A program made the position numbers and the translations under genes. A DNA stretch of 64,000 nt from Marinobacterium rhizophilum DSM 18822 (GTDB lineage Bacteria > Pseudomonadota > Gammaproteobacteria > Pseudomonadales > Balneatricaceae). Positions 9,350 to 18,242 of this stretch are shown here, in pieces; within the stretch, counting starts at the first letter, position 1, and each line of letters opens with the position of its first letter. The notes below the pieces were generated by a model. That model worked only from the letters and a program-made list of their open reading frames with translations, was not told where the DNA came from and made no database searches. The DNA lies in NCBI RefSeq assembly GCF_000378045.1, contig NZ_KB899092.1:129236-193235 (forward strand), given 5' to 3'.

Positions 9350-9592
9350 ATGGGCAATATAATACCCGATCAGGTGATGGATGCGTGCGGACTCTTCTGT
9401 CCGGAGCCTGTCATGTTGTTGCATAACCGGGTGCGTGAGCTGCAGGCGGGGCAGGTGCTCGAAGTGCTGGCCACGGATCCATCCACGCAGCGAGACATTC
9501 CAAAATTCTGTAGCTTCCTGGGGCACGAGCTGTTGGCCCAGAAGGTGGAAAATGACCAGTACCGATACCTGATACGCAAGGGAGCCGGTTGA
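9350..9592 (+). CDS. tusA: Sulfur carrier protein TusA
   Basis: 80-aa TusA-family protein with the signature [10 protein letters not shown]; the first Cys (residue 13) is the persulfide-carrying residue. It moves sulfur from IscS toward tRNA 2-thiouridylation and other sulfur acceptors. Length is normal. The downstream proQ gene starts at or within 5 bases of its stop, so the two are probably translated together. Paralogues of TusA exist, but this copy has the features of the main TusA. Confidence 0.9.
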   Translation: MGNIIPDQVMDACGLFCPEPVMLLHNRVRELQAGQVLEVLATDPSTQRDIPKFCSFLGHELLAQKVENDQYRYLIRKGAG

Positions 9593-9597
9593 GCCCG

Positions 9598-10170
9598 ATG
9601 AATGAAAATGTAAATGCAGCAATTGAACAGACCGAGCAGTTGCTTGGTGAGCTGGATCAACTGCTGGAACAGCGCGAACAGGTTCGCGTCGATACCCCGA
9701 AGCAACAGTCCGAGAGTGTAAACGTGAACGACGTGGCAAGTACCGCTAACACCAAATCCCGTTCCAAAAACCGGGTCGCAAATCAGGCAGCGCTGAAGCT
9801 GCTGATGGAAACCTACCCCAAGACGTTCAGCCGCACCGAGGTCAGGCCGCTCAAGATTGGTATTCAGGAAGACCTGCTGGCGGATGAAAAGATTGCCAAG
9901 AACAAGATTAAGCGCGCGCTGGCATCCTATGTGCGTACGCTATCTTATTACCGCAGCCTTCAGGCGGGTGCTGCGCGCATTGATTTGGCGGGTGAGGCCG
10001 CAGGGGAAGTGTCCGAGCAGGAAGCCGAACATGCGAAGGGCAAGCTGAAGGAAATTAACCGTCAGCGTCGCGAGCGTGAACAGCAACAGCGCAAGGAACA
10101 GGCCGAGAAGGAAAAATCTGAGCGCCTGAATAACAAGCTTGAACAGTTGGTGAATCTCAAGGGCCGCTAG
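9598..10170 (+). CDS. proQ: ProQ/FinO-domain RNA chaperone
   Basis: 190-aa basic protein. A low-complexity N-terminal segment with coiled-coil character (residues 1-45) is followed by a ProQ/FinO domain (about 58-125; ALKLLMETYPKTF, then VRPLKIGI and RALASYVRTLSYY). A highly charged Arg/Lys/Glu tail ends the protein. ProQ proteins bind structured sRNAs and mRNA 3' ends. The E. coli-type C-terminal Tudor-like domain is absent, as in many shorter relatives. A TTG at 9589 in the same frame has a GGAG at short spacing and is an alternative start overlapping tusA. Confidence 0.85.
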   Translation: MNENVNAAIEQTEQLLGELDQLLEQREQVRVDTPKQQSESVNVNDVASTANTKSRSKNRVANQAALKLLMETYPKTFSRTEVRPLKIGIQEDLLADEKIAKNKIKRALASYVRTLSYYRSLQAGAARIDLAGEAAGEVSEQEAEHAKGKLKEINRQRREREQQQRKEQAEKEKSERLNNKLEQLVNLKGR

Positions 10171-10293
10171 GGAACCGGGGTTACGTTCACCGGCGCTTTT
10201 GCCCGCGGCGTTTTTATCTGGCGGGTCTTGCGCGGTTGAATTTTCACAGCAAGGCCCAAATGAGTGTGTAAATCACTGTTTGGGTCTGCTGCC

Positions 10294-10731
10294 GTGTCTG
10301 AATCATTAAATCTGTGTTGTCCTCATTGTCTGGTCACCAACCGCGTTCCGGCGCAGCGTCTGGCCCAGGGGCCGCGTTGCGGTCGCTGCAAGCAGGCGCT
10401 TTTTGCCGGGCAGCCGGTTGAAATTGCCAGCGCTGCATCTTTTGATAAGTTGGTCGGCCAGACGGATATTCCGGTGGTGGTGGACTTCTGGGCATCCTGG
10501 TGCGGGCCCTGCAAGATGATGGCGCCGGTGTTTTCAGCGGCGGCTGCAAGGCTTGAGCCGCAGTATCGTTTTGCCAAGGTCGAGACGGAAAAGCTGCCTG
10601 CGTTGGCGCAACGTTATGCCATTCGCAGCATCCCGACATTGCTGGTGCTCAAGGGTGGGCAGGAACTGGGGCGCCAGGCCGGTGCCATGGATCCGGGCGG
10701 ACTTGAGCGCTGGCTGCGTTCATTCAGCTGA
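10294..10731 (+). CDS. trxC: Thioredoxin 2 (TrxC)
   Basis: 145-aa thioredoxin with an N-terminal zinc-binding domain of two Cys pairs (CCPHC and CGRC) followed by the thioredoxin fold with active site WCGPC and cis-Pro loop SIPT. It reduces disulfides in oxidative stress. I choose the GTG at 10294 because MSES-type starts match homologues; an earlier in-frame GTG at 10264 adds ten residues without family support. A strong terminator follows about 100 bp downstream. Confidence 0.92.
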   Translation: MSESLNLCCPHCLVTNRVPAQRLAQGPRCGRCKQALFAGQPVEIASAASFDKLVGQTDIPVVVDFWASWCGPCKMMAPVFSAAAARLEPQYRFAKVETEKLPALAQRYAIRSIPTLLVLKGGQELGRQAGAMDPGGLERWLRSFS

Positions 10732-10831
10732 TGCTTGCACCGAGTCGATGCGAGGTGTGGGTCTGGCGTCTTAAGGTTTCCGATTTACGCACAATAACAC
10801 CGCCGATAAATCCATAAGTACTGTTTGAAAA

Positions 10832-10859
10832 CGCCGCTGCTCTCCAGCGGCGCTTTTTT
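10832..10859. terminator. Terminator between trxC and lapD, probably bidirectional
   Basis: 8-bp GC-rich stem (CGCCGCTG at 10832-10839 with CAGCGGCG at 10845-10852), a 5-nt loop and then C followed by six T on the plus strand. On the minus strand the stem is followed by GTTTTC. It lies between the convergent genes trxC and lapD. Confidence 0.85.
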
Positions 10860-10880
10860 GTGTGTTATGTGCCTGCGGGC

Positions 10881-12827
10881 TTAACGCAGCGGGGCGGGTG
10901 TGCCGTGCAGGAAGCCCTGGGTGGCATCGATTTTAAGGCGCAGCAGCTGGGTCAGCTGGCTGGTGCGCTCCACGCGTTCGGCGTAGGCGGCAATATCCAG
11001 GCTGTGCGCCACGCTGACCAGGCTGCTGACAAAAAACTGATCCTGGGCATCGCTATCGATATCGTGCAGCAGGGAGCCGTCGATCTTGATGTAGTCGGGC
11101 TGCAGTTTATACAGATAGCCAAATCCGCTGGGGTGTACGCCGAAGTTGTCGACACCAAAACGGCATCCCAGTTGGCGCAGTGCGGTGCGCAAGCCCTCGA
11201 TATCCGCCAGGTTATTGAGTACCGAAGATTCGTTGAGTTCAATGCACAGCCGGTCCGGCGCCGGCAGTGTTGCCAGACGCTCAAGCAGCCACTGGCAAAA
11301 GCTCGCATCGGTCGCCGACTCGTTGGACAGGTTGATGGCCAGTGACGCGGCTGACGGGTTCCGCTGCAGGTAATCAAGCGCGTGATTGACCACCGCGCGG
11401 TCCATGTCGGTCATCAGGCCCAGCTCGCGTACCACGCTGATGAAATCACCGGCACTGCAGGGGCTATTGTCGCGGTTGAGTATGCGGGCGAACACTTCCC
11501 TGTGAAGCTTTGTTTCGTCTCTCGCAATAACGGGCTGGGCTTGCAGGAATATCTGCTGCTGGTCGATGGCGGCGGATACATGGGCGTGCCAGCTTTCGTC
11601 AATCGGCTGCGGGTCGCCGGCTGCCTGGAAGTAGTGAATGCGCTTGTGATCCTGCATGGCTTTTTCGATAGCCAGTTGCGCGTTGGATTGCAGCTGGGCC
11701 GCGCCTGTTTCATCGTTGCCCAGTGCTATGCCTATGAAAAGCGGCGCTTCGGTGTGGGTCTCGGACTGGCACAACTGCTGGTAGTTCTGGTCGATGCTCG
11801 TCAGAAGACCGGTTGCGATGCGTTGCAGCTGATCCGGCGCTGGTCGCTCCAGCAGCAGAGTGAAGTCGGCGCCACTGAGACGTCCGATGACATGATCGCC
11901 TGCGCGGGTGCCGGTTTCGCCAAGCTTTTCTGCCAGCAGGCGGATGAAATTGTCGGTTTTCTGGGCGCCCAGAGCCTGGTTCAGGTCTTGCAGCTTATCG
12001 ATGTGTATATAGAGCAGGGCGCAGGGGCCGAAGTCCCGCCGGTAGTCCAGTCGTTCGCCGAGCTGGGCCCGTGTCGCGCGCGGGTTTGGCAGGCCCGTAA
12101 GATCGTCGCGGTATGCCTGGCGGCGCAGTTCCTCGATATTCTGGCTTTGCTCCTCGAACATCTGGTGCACCTGGCGCACCATCTGGTTCATGGCCTCGAC
12201 AACGCGACGCAGTTCCCGGGTTTTCGGAATGCGGGGTTGTTCGATGTACTGCTTGCGTGTCAGGGCAATGGCCTGTGCTTCTACGCCCTTGAGGGGCCGC
12301 AGAATGACTCGCAGTAACAGCGCGATGGCGAGGGTGGACAGCAGGGCCAGAAACAGGAACCAGAGCAGCGTTTCCTGGGCCACGCGCCAGTAAGCCTGGT
12401 AGGCGTAGCCGGGGTGGCCCTGCACAAAGATGGAGCCACTTTTTGTCCAGTTGTAGGTCACTTCGCGGGTCATTGCCGGTGGGGTGAGCTGTACCAGGTT
12501 GACGAACCACTCGGGTACAGTGTTGCCAATCACCGGTGCGGTCGACTTGCTGAACAGCATGTCGCCGTTCGCGGTGACCACGTCAATGCGCTGGTAGAAG
12601 CCGCTGTCGAAGATGGCGTTGACCGTGGCTTCGACCGTGGCGGCATCGCGACTGGCAATATAGGGTGCCAGGTAGAGTCCCAGGTGTGTTGCGGTATCAA
12701 GAGCGTGGGATTCCAGCTGGTTGGTCAGCATTCGTTTTGAGCTGTCCGACACAATATAGATCGTGCCGCTGGCCAGTCCCAACATTACCGCGAGCGTTGC
12801 GGCGATCAACTGGTTTACGAGTGACAT
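10881..12827 (-). CDS. lapD: LapD-like c-di-GMP receptor with degenerate GGDEF and EAL domains
   Basis: 648-aa inner-membrane protein: helix 1 (6-26), a periplasmic LapD/MoxY sensory domain (27-150), helix 2 (153-175), a HAMP-like segment, GGDEF (about 235-400) and EAL (about 420-645). The GGDEF signature reads SGADF (318-322). The EAL motif reads EVF (444-446) and the DDFG motif reads VDNFG (559-563), so neither catalytic domain should be active, as in LapD. In that system c-di-GMP binding to the EAL domain lets the periplasmic domain hold the protease LapG. lapG lies directly upstream, 18 bp away, supporting the assignment. Confidence 0.9.
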   Translation of the reverse strand: MSLVNQLIAATLAVMLGLASGTIYIVSDSSKRMLTNQLESHALDTATHLGLYLAPYIASRDAATVEATVNAIFDSGFYQRIDVVTANGDMLFSKSTAPVIGNTVPEWFVNLVQLTPPAMTREVTYNWTKSGSIFVQGHPGYAYQAYWRVAQETLLWFLFLALLSTLAIALLLRVILRPLKGVEAQAIALTRKQYIEQPRIPKTRELRRVVEAMNQMVRQVHQMFEEQSQNIEELRRQAYRDDLTGLPNPRATRAQLGERLDYRRDFGPCALLYIHIDKLQDLNQALGAQKTDNFIRLLAEKLGETGTRAGDHVIGRLSGADFTLLLERPAPDQLQRIATGLLTSIDQNYQQLCQSETHTEAPLFIGIALGNDETGAAQLQSNAQLAIEKAMQDHKRIHYFQAAGDPQPIDESWHAHVSAAIDQQQIFLQAQPVIARDETKLHREVFARILNRDNSPCSAGDFISVVRELGLMTDMDRAVVNHALDYLQRNPSAASLAINLSNESATDASFCQWLLERLATLPAPDRLCIELNESSVLNNLADIEGLRTALRQLGCRFGVDNFGVHPSGFGYLYKLQPDYIKIDGSLLHDIDSDAQDQFFVSSLVSVAHSLDIAAYAERVERTSQLTQLLRLKIDATQGFLHGTPAPLR

Positions 12828-12845
12828 AGTCTCTTCCTGTGTCTA

Positions 12846-13586
12846 CTAGTCATGCTGTTGATTGATCCTTGATTGCACCTGAACCCAGGGCTTGAGCCGA
12901 TCCGGCGAGCCGACAAGGTCGGCGCGACGTCCTTTTTTGCTCAGCCAGAGATTGTCGCCGTTAAAGCTGTATACGTGCACCAGGTCCGGGCGCTGACTGG
13001 CGGGTTTTATGTCTGGTATCAGGTTGTCCAGAACCAGCGGAATAGCATCGGGCTGTGGATAGTAGGTTAGCACCATATGGGCCTGATTCAGGCTTATGGC
13101 CTTGACGTAGGCGATGCTCATCCTGTCGATCGGGACGCCCAGTTCGCGCAGGGTATAGTACTTGGCAATGGAGAAATCTTCGCAGTCGCCGCCATTGGTC
13201 ACGAGGAATTCCACCGGCGTGGCCCAGTAGTCCGTCTTTTTCCAGTGAGCGATATCATCGAGAAAACGCACCTGGTTAAAGAAGCGGTTCACTTCGCGCA
13301 ATTGGGTGGTTTCGTCGGCGTCGGCAAGGTCAGTGAGAAGGCGCTGCCAGGCTGCAAGGCGGCGCCGGGCAGGTTCACCGTAGGTTCGGCCAAGTTCGTT
13401 GATGGTCGCCTGGCTGAGTCGAACGCCGGTGTCGTTGTCGGCCACGAGCACAAGGCTGGCAGCGCTGGCCAGGAGCATGAACAACTGAAGCAGTGTGCGA
13501 AGCCCAGGCCTGGGGCCCGCGCGGTTCTGCTGATAAAGTCGCTGCAATTGCACTTGGCACGTCCTGATCCCTGGAAGCATCATCAT
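12846..13586 (-). CDS. lapG: LapG-type periplasmic cysteine protease
   Basis: 246-aa bacterial transglutaminase-like cysteine protease (BTLCP). A hydrophobic segment at about 31-49 would export it; the catalytic triad is visible as Cys135 (NGGDCEDF), His170 (NQAHMVL) and Asp187 (LVLDNL). LapG cleaves the N terminus of a giant RTX adhesin to release cells from biofilm and is held by LapD when c-di-GMP is high. Three consecutive ATG codons make the exact start ambiguous. Its adhesin substrate and exporter are not in this window. Confidence 0.9.
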   Translation of the reverse strand: MMMLPGIRTCQVQLQRLYQQNRAGPRPGLRTLLQLFMLLASAASLVLVADNDTGVRLSQATINELGRTYGEPARRRLAAWQRLLTDLADADETTQLREVNRFFNQVRFLDDIAHWKKTDYWATPVEFLVTNGGDCEDFSIAKYYTLRELGVPIDRMSIAYVKAISLNQAHMVLTYYPQPDAIPLVLDNLIPDIKPASQRPDLVHVYSFNGDNLWLSKKGRRADLVGSPDRLKPWVQVQSRINQQHD

Positions 13587-13626
13587 GGATCATCTTGCCG
13601 TTTCGCTCAAGTAATCCGGGGCGGCT

Positions 13627-14613
13627 TTATGCCTGTGTATCGGCCGGCAGGCGTGTGCGGTCGTGGGGCTGGTTCAGCGTCATGGCGGGGCCGCGGGGCA
13701 CGATGCCCGTGGGATTAATGTTGCTGTGGCTGGCGTAGTAATGGGTTTTGATCTGCGTCATGTCGACGGTGGAGGCGATGCCTGGCCATTGGTAAAGCTC
13801 GCGCAGGTAACCCGAAAGGTTGGGGTACTGGCTGATGGTACGCAGATTGGCTTTGAAATGGCCGTGGTAGACAGCATCAAAGCGCACCAGGGTGGTAAAC
13901 AGGCGCCAGTCGGCCTCGGTAATGCGCGCTCCGACCAGGTAGCGCTGCTGGCCAAGGCGCTGGTCGAGCTCGTCCAGCGCCGCAAACAGTGTCTCGAACG
14001 CATCGTCATAAGCGCTTTGCGTGGTGGCAAAGCCGCATCGGTAGACACCGTTATTGATCCGCTCATACACAAAGGCGTTTATCGCGTCTATTTCGCTGCG
14101 CAGTGTTGCGGGATAAAGGTCGGGACCCTGATCCACGAGATGGGAAAAGGCGCTATTGAGCATGCGCAATATTTCCGCCGACTCATTGTTTACCATGGTG
14201 TTTTGCAGCTTGTCCCACAGTACTGGAACCGTAACGCGGCCACTGTAGTCATGCTGTGCGCGGCTGTATAGCTCATGCAGATATCGGCTGCCATAGAGGG
14301 GATCGCCGGCGGGATAATCGGAGCGGTTGAAGCGGGCATCAGTCTCGAATTCCCAGCCGTTCTGCGCCATTAGCGGATGCACACAGCTAACGCTGATGAG
14401 GCTTTCAAGGCCCTTGATGCGCCGCGCGATCAGGGTGCGATGTGCCCAGGGGCAGGCGAGGGATACGTACAGATGATAGCGCCCGGCTTCGGCTTTGAAA
14501 TTGCAGTCGCCTATCTGATTGCGAAAACGGGACGCGTCCCGCACGAAGGCGCCGTCATGACTTTTGGTGTCGTACCACTGGTCGTGCCATTGTCCGTCGA
14601 TCAGTAATCCCAT
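13627..14613 (-). CDS. yqjG: Glutathionyl-hydroquinone reductase (Xi-class GST)
   Basis: 328-aa Xi-class glutathione transferase of the YqjG/ECM4/PcpF family, which reduces glutathionyl-hydroquinones. The thioredoxin-like N-terminal half carries the CPWAH motif (catalytic Cys54), followed by NNESAEI, the glutathione-binding segment, then an all-helical C-terminal domain. Length is typical. It lies alone, with an azoR terminator upstream and a 40-bp gap to lapG. Confidence 0.9.
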   Translation of the reverse strand: MGLLIDGQWHDQWYDTKSHDGAFVRDASRFRNQIGDCNFKAEAGRYHLYVSLACPWAHRTLIARRIKGLESLISVSCVHPLMAQNGWEFETDARFNRSDYPAGDPLYGSRYLHELYSRAQHDYSGRVTVPVLWDKLQNTMVNNESAEILRMLNSAFSHLVDQGPDLYPATLRSEIDAINAFVYERINNGVYRCGFATTQSAYDDAFETLFAALDELDQRLGQQRYLVGARITEADWRLFTTLVRFDAVYHGHFKANLRTISQYPNLSGYLRELYQWPGIASTVDMTQIKTHYYASHSNINPTGIVPRGPAMTLNQPHDRTRLPADTQA

Positions 14614-14654
14614 GGATCACCTCCGTGCTTGCGGGTCCAAACAGGACCTGTTGT

Positions 14655-14691
14655 AAAAAAGGGCGCAGGCCGGTTTCCCGGCGCTGGCCCT
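14655..14691 (-). terminator. Rho-independent terminator after azoR
   Basis: On the minus strand an imperfect GC-rich hairpin (outer arms AGGGC/GCCCT, inner arms CCGG/CCGG around a GAAA loop) is followed by six T. It lies about 27 bp after the azoR stop and upstream of the hydroquinone reductase gene. Confidence 0.65.
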
Positions 14692-14717
14692 ATTGGCGTT
14701 GCGGTAATTGCGTGTGG

Positions 14718-15308
14718 TTAGAGCTGCTCGATGGCCGTCATGACTTCACTGAGCGAGGTTTCTTTCATGTCTGCCATGCTCATGCCCTCTGCTGCGAAGG
14801 TTTCGACCGCGTTGACGCCCAGAAAGCCAAGAAAGGTTTTGACGTACGGGGCAACGAAATCCCGCGGTGTGCCGGCATGGATGCCACCGGTTGCGGTGAC
14901 GATATAAGCCTGTTTGTTTTCCACCAGGCCAACAGGGCCGGTTTCAGTGTATTTGAAGGTTACGCCGGCCCGGGCGATATGATCGAAGTAAGCCTTCAGG
15001 GTCGAGGGAACACCGAAGTTGTACATGGGGGCGGCGATGATGATGATGTCGTTGTTCAGGAGCTCTGCGACCAGGCGGTCAGACAGTGCGACGATCTGGA
15101 CCTGTTCCGCGCTGCGCTGATCCTGCGGGGTGAAAAAAGCGCCCAGCGTCTGATCGGTAATGTGGGGAAGCTGATTCTGTGCCAGATCCCGGGTGGTGAT
15201 GTCCAGCTCGGAATCCCGTCCCAGTCGCGCCAGCAGTTTGGCTGTGAGCAGGCGGGTGTTGGACGTTTCGTTCATGGCGCTGGATTGAATAACGAGTACT
15301 TTGGTCAT
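14718..15308 (-). CDS. azoR: FMN-dependent NADH-azoreductase AzoR
   Basis: 196-aa flavodoxin-like quinone/azo reductase. Visible: the N-terminal beta strand and phosphate loop region (QSSAMNETSNTR), APMYNFGVPSTLKAY (FMN/dimer region) and TATGGIHAGTP. These proteins reduce quinones and azo dyes with NADH using FMN. Length is normal. The neighbouring hydroquinone reductase suggests a quinone-detoxification theme, but a terminator separates the two. Confidence 0.92.
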   Translation of the reverse strand: MTKVLVIQSSAMNETSNTRLLTAKLLARLGRDSELDITTRDLAQNQLPHITDQTLGAFFTPQDQRSAEQVQIVALSDRLVAELLNNDIIIIAAPMYNFGVPSTLKAYFDHIARAGVTFKYTETGPVGLVENKQAYIVTATGGIHAGTPRDFVAPYVKTFLGFLGVNAVETFAAEGMSMADMKETSLSEVMTAIEQL

Positions 15309-15422
15309 TTGAGCTGGCTCCGCAACAGTAGGTTGATGGAGTCATTATCGCCACTGGGCGGAGATTAAAAATCGGAAAATCTTCAGTCTAAGATTCAATA
15401 TTTTTGAACAATTGATCAGGGT

Positions 15423-16508
15423 TTAACTGCCGGGCATCAGGCTGCAGCGGCGCAGGGTGGTCTGCCAGCTTTTTGTGTGATGATCGCGAGCCTGGATATA
15501 GCGCTGCCAGAGGCTGTCGGGATTGGCGTCAGCGAAGATGCGCCACTGGTAGTCGAGCATGGCAGGTGTGGCGGGAAGGCTTGTCATGAGCTGCTGGTGC
15601 AGTGCTTTCCAGCGTTGTCCGCTGCGATCGATGTGGGCCATGTAGGGCTGAACCTCGCCTGCGTAAAACTGGGTGAATACGTTCAGCAGTATTTTGGCTC
15701 TGGGGGTGGGTCTTTGCTGGGGGCAGATGCTGGCGCGCAACTCACGGCGCTCAAGTGCCTGTGCCGTTTGCTCCAGCGTGCGGGTCAGTATCCAGAGCGA
15801 CTTGAGCCACTGGCTGCCGAAGCGGTTGGCCTCAAGTGCCTGGTAATGCTGCTCAAGATCGTCCAGCTGGGCAGGTGCCCGCCAGTCGGGTGTGGAGATC
15901 AGTGTTTGCAGGCTCGCGAGTGTCTGCAGGCCCTGCAGGGCCGCTTCGCTGCCATCCTCGTTGTTGTCGTCAGAACGCAGGGGCAGCGGCGGGTCGCCGC
16001 GGGAGAAATTGTTTTCCATCTCGCTGGAGGCGTAGATTGCATTCCAGAGTACGGCCGGCAGTTCGCGTGACTTGATTCGGTGGATGTCTTCCAGTTGCTG
16101 TCTGAGCTGTGGATCGGCATCGGGCTGTTTCGCCAGCTCCTGGCGGCAGTCACGCACCTGGCTCAGCAGGCGCATTTCGTACACCAGCTGTTTGGACGGG
16201 GGCATGACCTTGCCGAGCGAGCTGTTGCGCTGTGCTATCAGTCCGAGCAGATTGCAATGGCGCAGTGCCAGTACTTCGATCGGGCCCTGGCGCAGATCGG
16301 TCAGGGGCAGCAGGCGCTCGCGCCTGGGTGGCAGCAGCGCAATGTCAGTTGGCCCGTCGAGGCCGGCGTCGATGGGTTCTTCCAGCACGCGGGCGACGCG
16401 CTCGGTGTAGTTATCAAGCATGGCCTCGGGGGTCGATCGCCCGCAACCTGCCAGCACAACTGTCAGGCAACATAGCAGTAAGGCGGTTCTGTGCGCGTTA
16501 GTTGACAT
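15423..16508 (-). CDS. DUF3080-family lipoprotein
   Basis: 361-aa predicted lipoprotein. The start at 16508 gives MSTNAHRT, a hydrophobic stretch and the lipobox LAGC (Cys about 21), so a longer in-frame start at 16649 inside the MATE gene is rejected. The mature part is mostly helical with many Leu/Gln, matching the uncharacterised DUF3080 family. The gene follows the MATE gene by 5 bp and is probably co-transcribed. Function unknown. Confidence 0.75.
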   Translation of the reverse strand: MSTNAHRTALLLCCLTVVLAGCGRSTPEAMLDNYTERVARVLEEPIDAGLDGPTDIALLPPRRERLLPLTDLRQGPIEVLALRHCNLLGLIAQRNSSLGKVMPPSKQLVYEMRLLSQVRDCRQELAKQPDADPQLRQQLEDIHRIKSRELPAVLWNAIYASSEMENNFSRGDPPLPLRSDDNNEDGSEAALQGLQTLASLQTLISTPDWRAPAQLDDLEQHYQALEANRFGSQWLKSLWILTRTLEQTAQALERRELRASICPQQRPTPRAKILLNVFTQFYAGEVQPYMAHIDRSGQRWKALHQQLMTSLPATPAMLDYQWRIFADANPDSLWQRYIQARDHHTKSWQTTLRRCSLMPGS

Positions 16509-16513
16509 GGGAT

Positions 16514-17890
16514 TCAGGCCGGCGCCAGGCTGGCAGTGTAGCGCCGGGTCATGCGCAGCAGGCGCGTACCCAGCAGGAATGCGCCGAGACTCAGTCCCAG
16601 CACCAGTCCATACCAGAAACCGTGCGCCCCCTGGGCCGGGCCTAACCAATCAGTGAGTCCGAGCACGTAGCCGGCGGGCATGCCAATCAGCCAATAGGCC
16701 ACGAAGACGAGCAGCAGCGGGATGCTTGTATCCTTGTAGCCGCGCAGCGCACCGGCCGCAGCGACCTGGATGCTGTCAGAAAATTGAAAGAAGGCGGCAA
16801 TGGTTAATAGCTGGGCTGCCAGCGTGATGACGACCGGGTTCGGGGAATACAGGCTGGCAATGTTGTGGGCAAAAATCAGCATGAAGCTGCAGGAGAGCAG
16901 GGCGCAGCCCAGTGCGAGCAGTACGCCGGTAAAGGCGCTGCGCCGGGCTAGCGGGTAATCTTTCGCCCCGGTCAGGTGGCCGACCCGAATGGTAATGGCC
17001 AAGGCGATGCTCAGTGGCAGCATGAAGGTGAGGCCCGTAAAGCTCATGGTGATCTGGTGTGCAGCCACCGTAATATCACCGCGCGGCGCGAGTAGCAGTG
17101 CGATGAGGGAGAACATGCTGACCTCGATCAACAGGGATACGCCGATGGGAAAGCCCAGTTGCAGAAACTGCCGTGTCGCCTGCAGGCTCGGTCGTTGCCA
17201 CTGTCCCAGGGGCGCTGCCTCTGTAAAGGCCGGGCTGCGCCAGATATAGAAGCCGCCTGCCAGCAGCATGATGCACATGACAATACTGGTGGCCCAGCCA
17301 CAGCCCACGCCGCCCATGGCGGGCAGGCCAAGCTTGCCGTAAATGAAGATGTAGTTGAGAGGGATGTTGCACAGCAGGCCAAGCACGCCAATTTTCATGA
17401 CCACGCGGGTCAGACCGAAGCCTTCGCAGAAGCTGCGTATCAGCTGATACAGGAGGATTGCCGGCAGGCCCCAGGAGATGGCGCGCAGGTACGCCTGGGT
17501 CAGGGTGGCAAGTTCCGGGGCAACATTGAGTTGTTCCAGCAGCCAGCCGCAGTTACGTACGCTGACAAAGGCAAGGCTGCCGGCGAGCAGCGCGACCCAG
17601 AATCCCTGCTGGAATACGGCGCCCGCGGCGCGTCGATTACCGGCGCCCAGGTGTTGTGCTGTCATCGGTGTAGTGGCCATGAGTACACCGGACAGGGCCA
17701 AAAAAACCGGTAGCCAGATGCCGTTGCCAAGCGCCACGGCGGCAAGGTCTCGGGCGCTGACATGGCCAGCCATCAGAGTATCGACAAACCCCATGGCGGT
17801 CTGTGATAGCTGCGCGACCATGATGGGGGTCCCGAGTTGCAGCAGCATGCGTGCCTCCCTCAGACAAATGCGGGGCTGGTGAGTAAGCAT
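16514..17890 (-). CDS. norM: MATE-family multidrug efflux transporter
   Basis: 458-aa integral membrane protein with about 12 helices in two homologous halves, matching NorM-type MATE pumps that export cationic drugs against Na+ or H+. Visible: the N-terminal LREARMLLQLG segment, TPIMVAQLSQTAMGFVD in helix 1, and AVALGNGIW in helix 2. The lipoprotein gene follows at 5 bp. The symbol is by family only; the substrate cannot be read from the sequence. Confidence 0.88.
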   Translation of the reverse strand: MLTHQPRICLREARMLLQLGTPIMVAQLSQTAMGFVDTLMAGHVSARDLAAVALGNGIWLPVFLALSGVLMATTPMTAQHLGAGNRRAAGAVFQQGFWVALLAGSLAFVSVRNCGWLLEQLNVAPELATLTQAYLRAISWGLPAILLYQLIRSFCEGFGLTRVVMKIGVLGLLCNIPLNYIFIYGKLGLPAMGGVGCGWATSIVMCIMLLAGGFYIWRSPAFTEAAPLGQWQRPSLQATRQFLQLGFPIGVSLLIEVSMFSLIALLLAPRGDITVAAHQITMSFTGLTFMLPLSIALAITIRVGHLTGAKDYPLARRSAFTGVLLALGCALLSCSFMLIFAHNIASLYSPNPVVITLAAQLLTIAAFFQFSDSIQVAAAGALRGYKDTSIPLLLVFVAYWLIGMPAGYVLGLTDWLGPAQGAHGFWYGLVLGLSLGAFLLGTRLLRMTRRYTASLAPA

Positions 17891-17905
17891 GTTCAGAGTG
17901 CAGGC

Positions 17906-18117
17906 TCAGTTAACAATATTGAAGATCTGCCTGGCAATCCGGCCGCCGTACACAGAAAGTGGCAGGGGTGTGACGTTGGGCGAACTATCCAATGACTTCT
18001 GCAAAAAGCCGTTGGCTCGGATGAACTTGTAGGATCGAGCCGCCACGTTCGCCGTGACCGGATTGAGCGCGCGTGCCAGGCGGCGGCAAGCGTGTTGCTC
18101 GAGTCGATGTTCTGCAT
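17906..18117 (-). pseudogene. Small ORF with an apparent frame break
   Basis: An ATG at 18117 preceded by AGGGGG at 7-nt spacing begins MQNIDSSNTLAAAWHA. After about 12-16 codons the coding-like codon pattern continues only in the -1 frame (RALNPVTANVAARSY... to ...ARQIFNIVN, stop at 17906). In its own frame the ATG would read a low-quality stretch to 17893. Either a small gene of about 70 aa has a frameshift (mutation or sequencing error), or the signal is chance. I do not recognise the product. The remaining gap up to phaC holds only the phaC terminator. Confidence 0.35.
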
Positions 18118-18185
18118 GCCGTGGCCCCCTGAGTTCTGGGGCACAGGATAATGCGGTGACTGCCCGGCGGCAAGGCATGGCCTGG

Positions 18186-18224
18186 AAACAAAAACGGCGG
18201 CGATCCCAAGGGGTCGCCGCCGTT
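18186..18224 (-). terminator. Rho-independent terminator after phaC
   Basis: Perfect 11-bp stem AACGGCGGCGA / TCGCCGCCGTT (18193-18203 with 18214-18224) with a 10-nt loop. On the minus strand it is followed by TTTGTTT, 19 bp beyond the phaC stop. Confidence 0.85.
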
Positions 18225-18242
18225 GTTCTGTGCTACGGGCGA

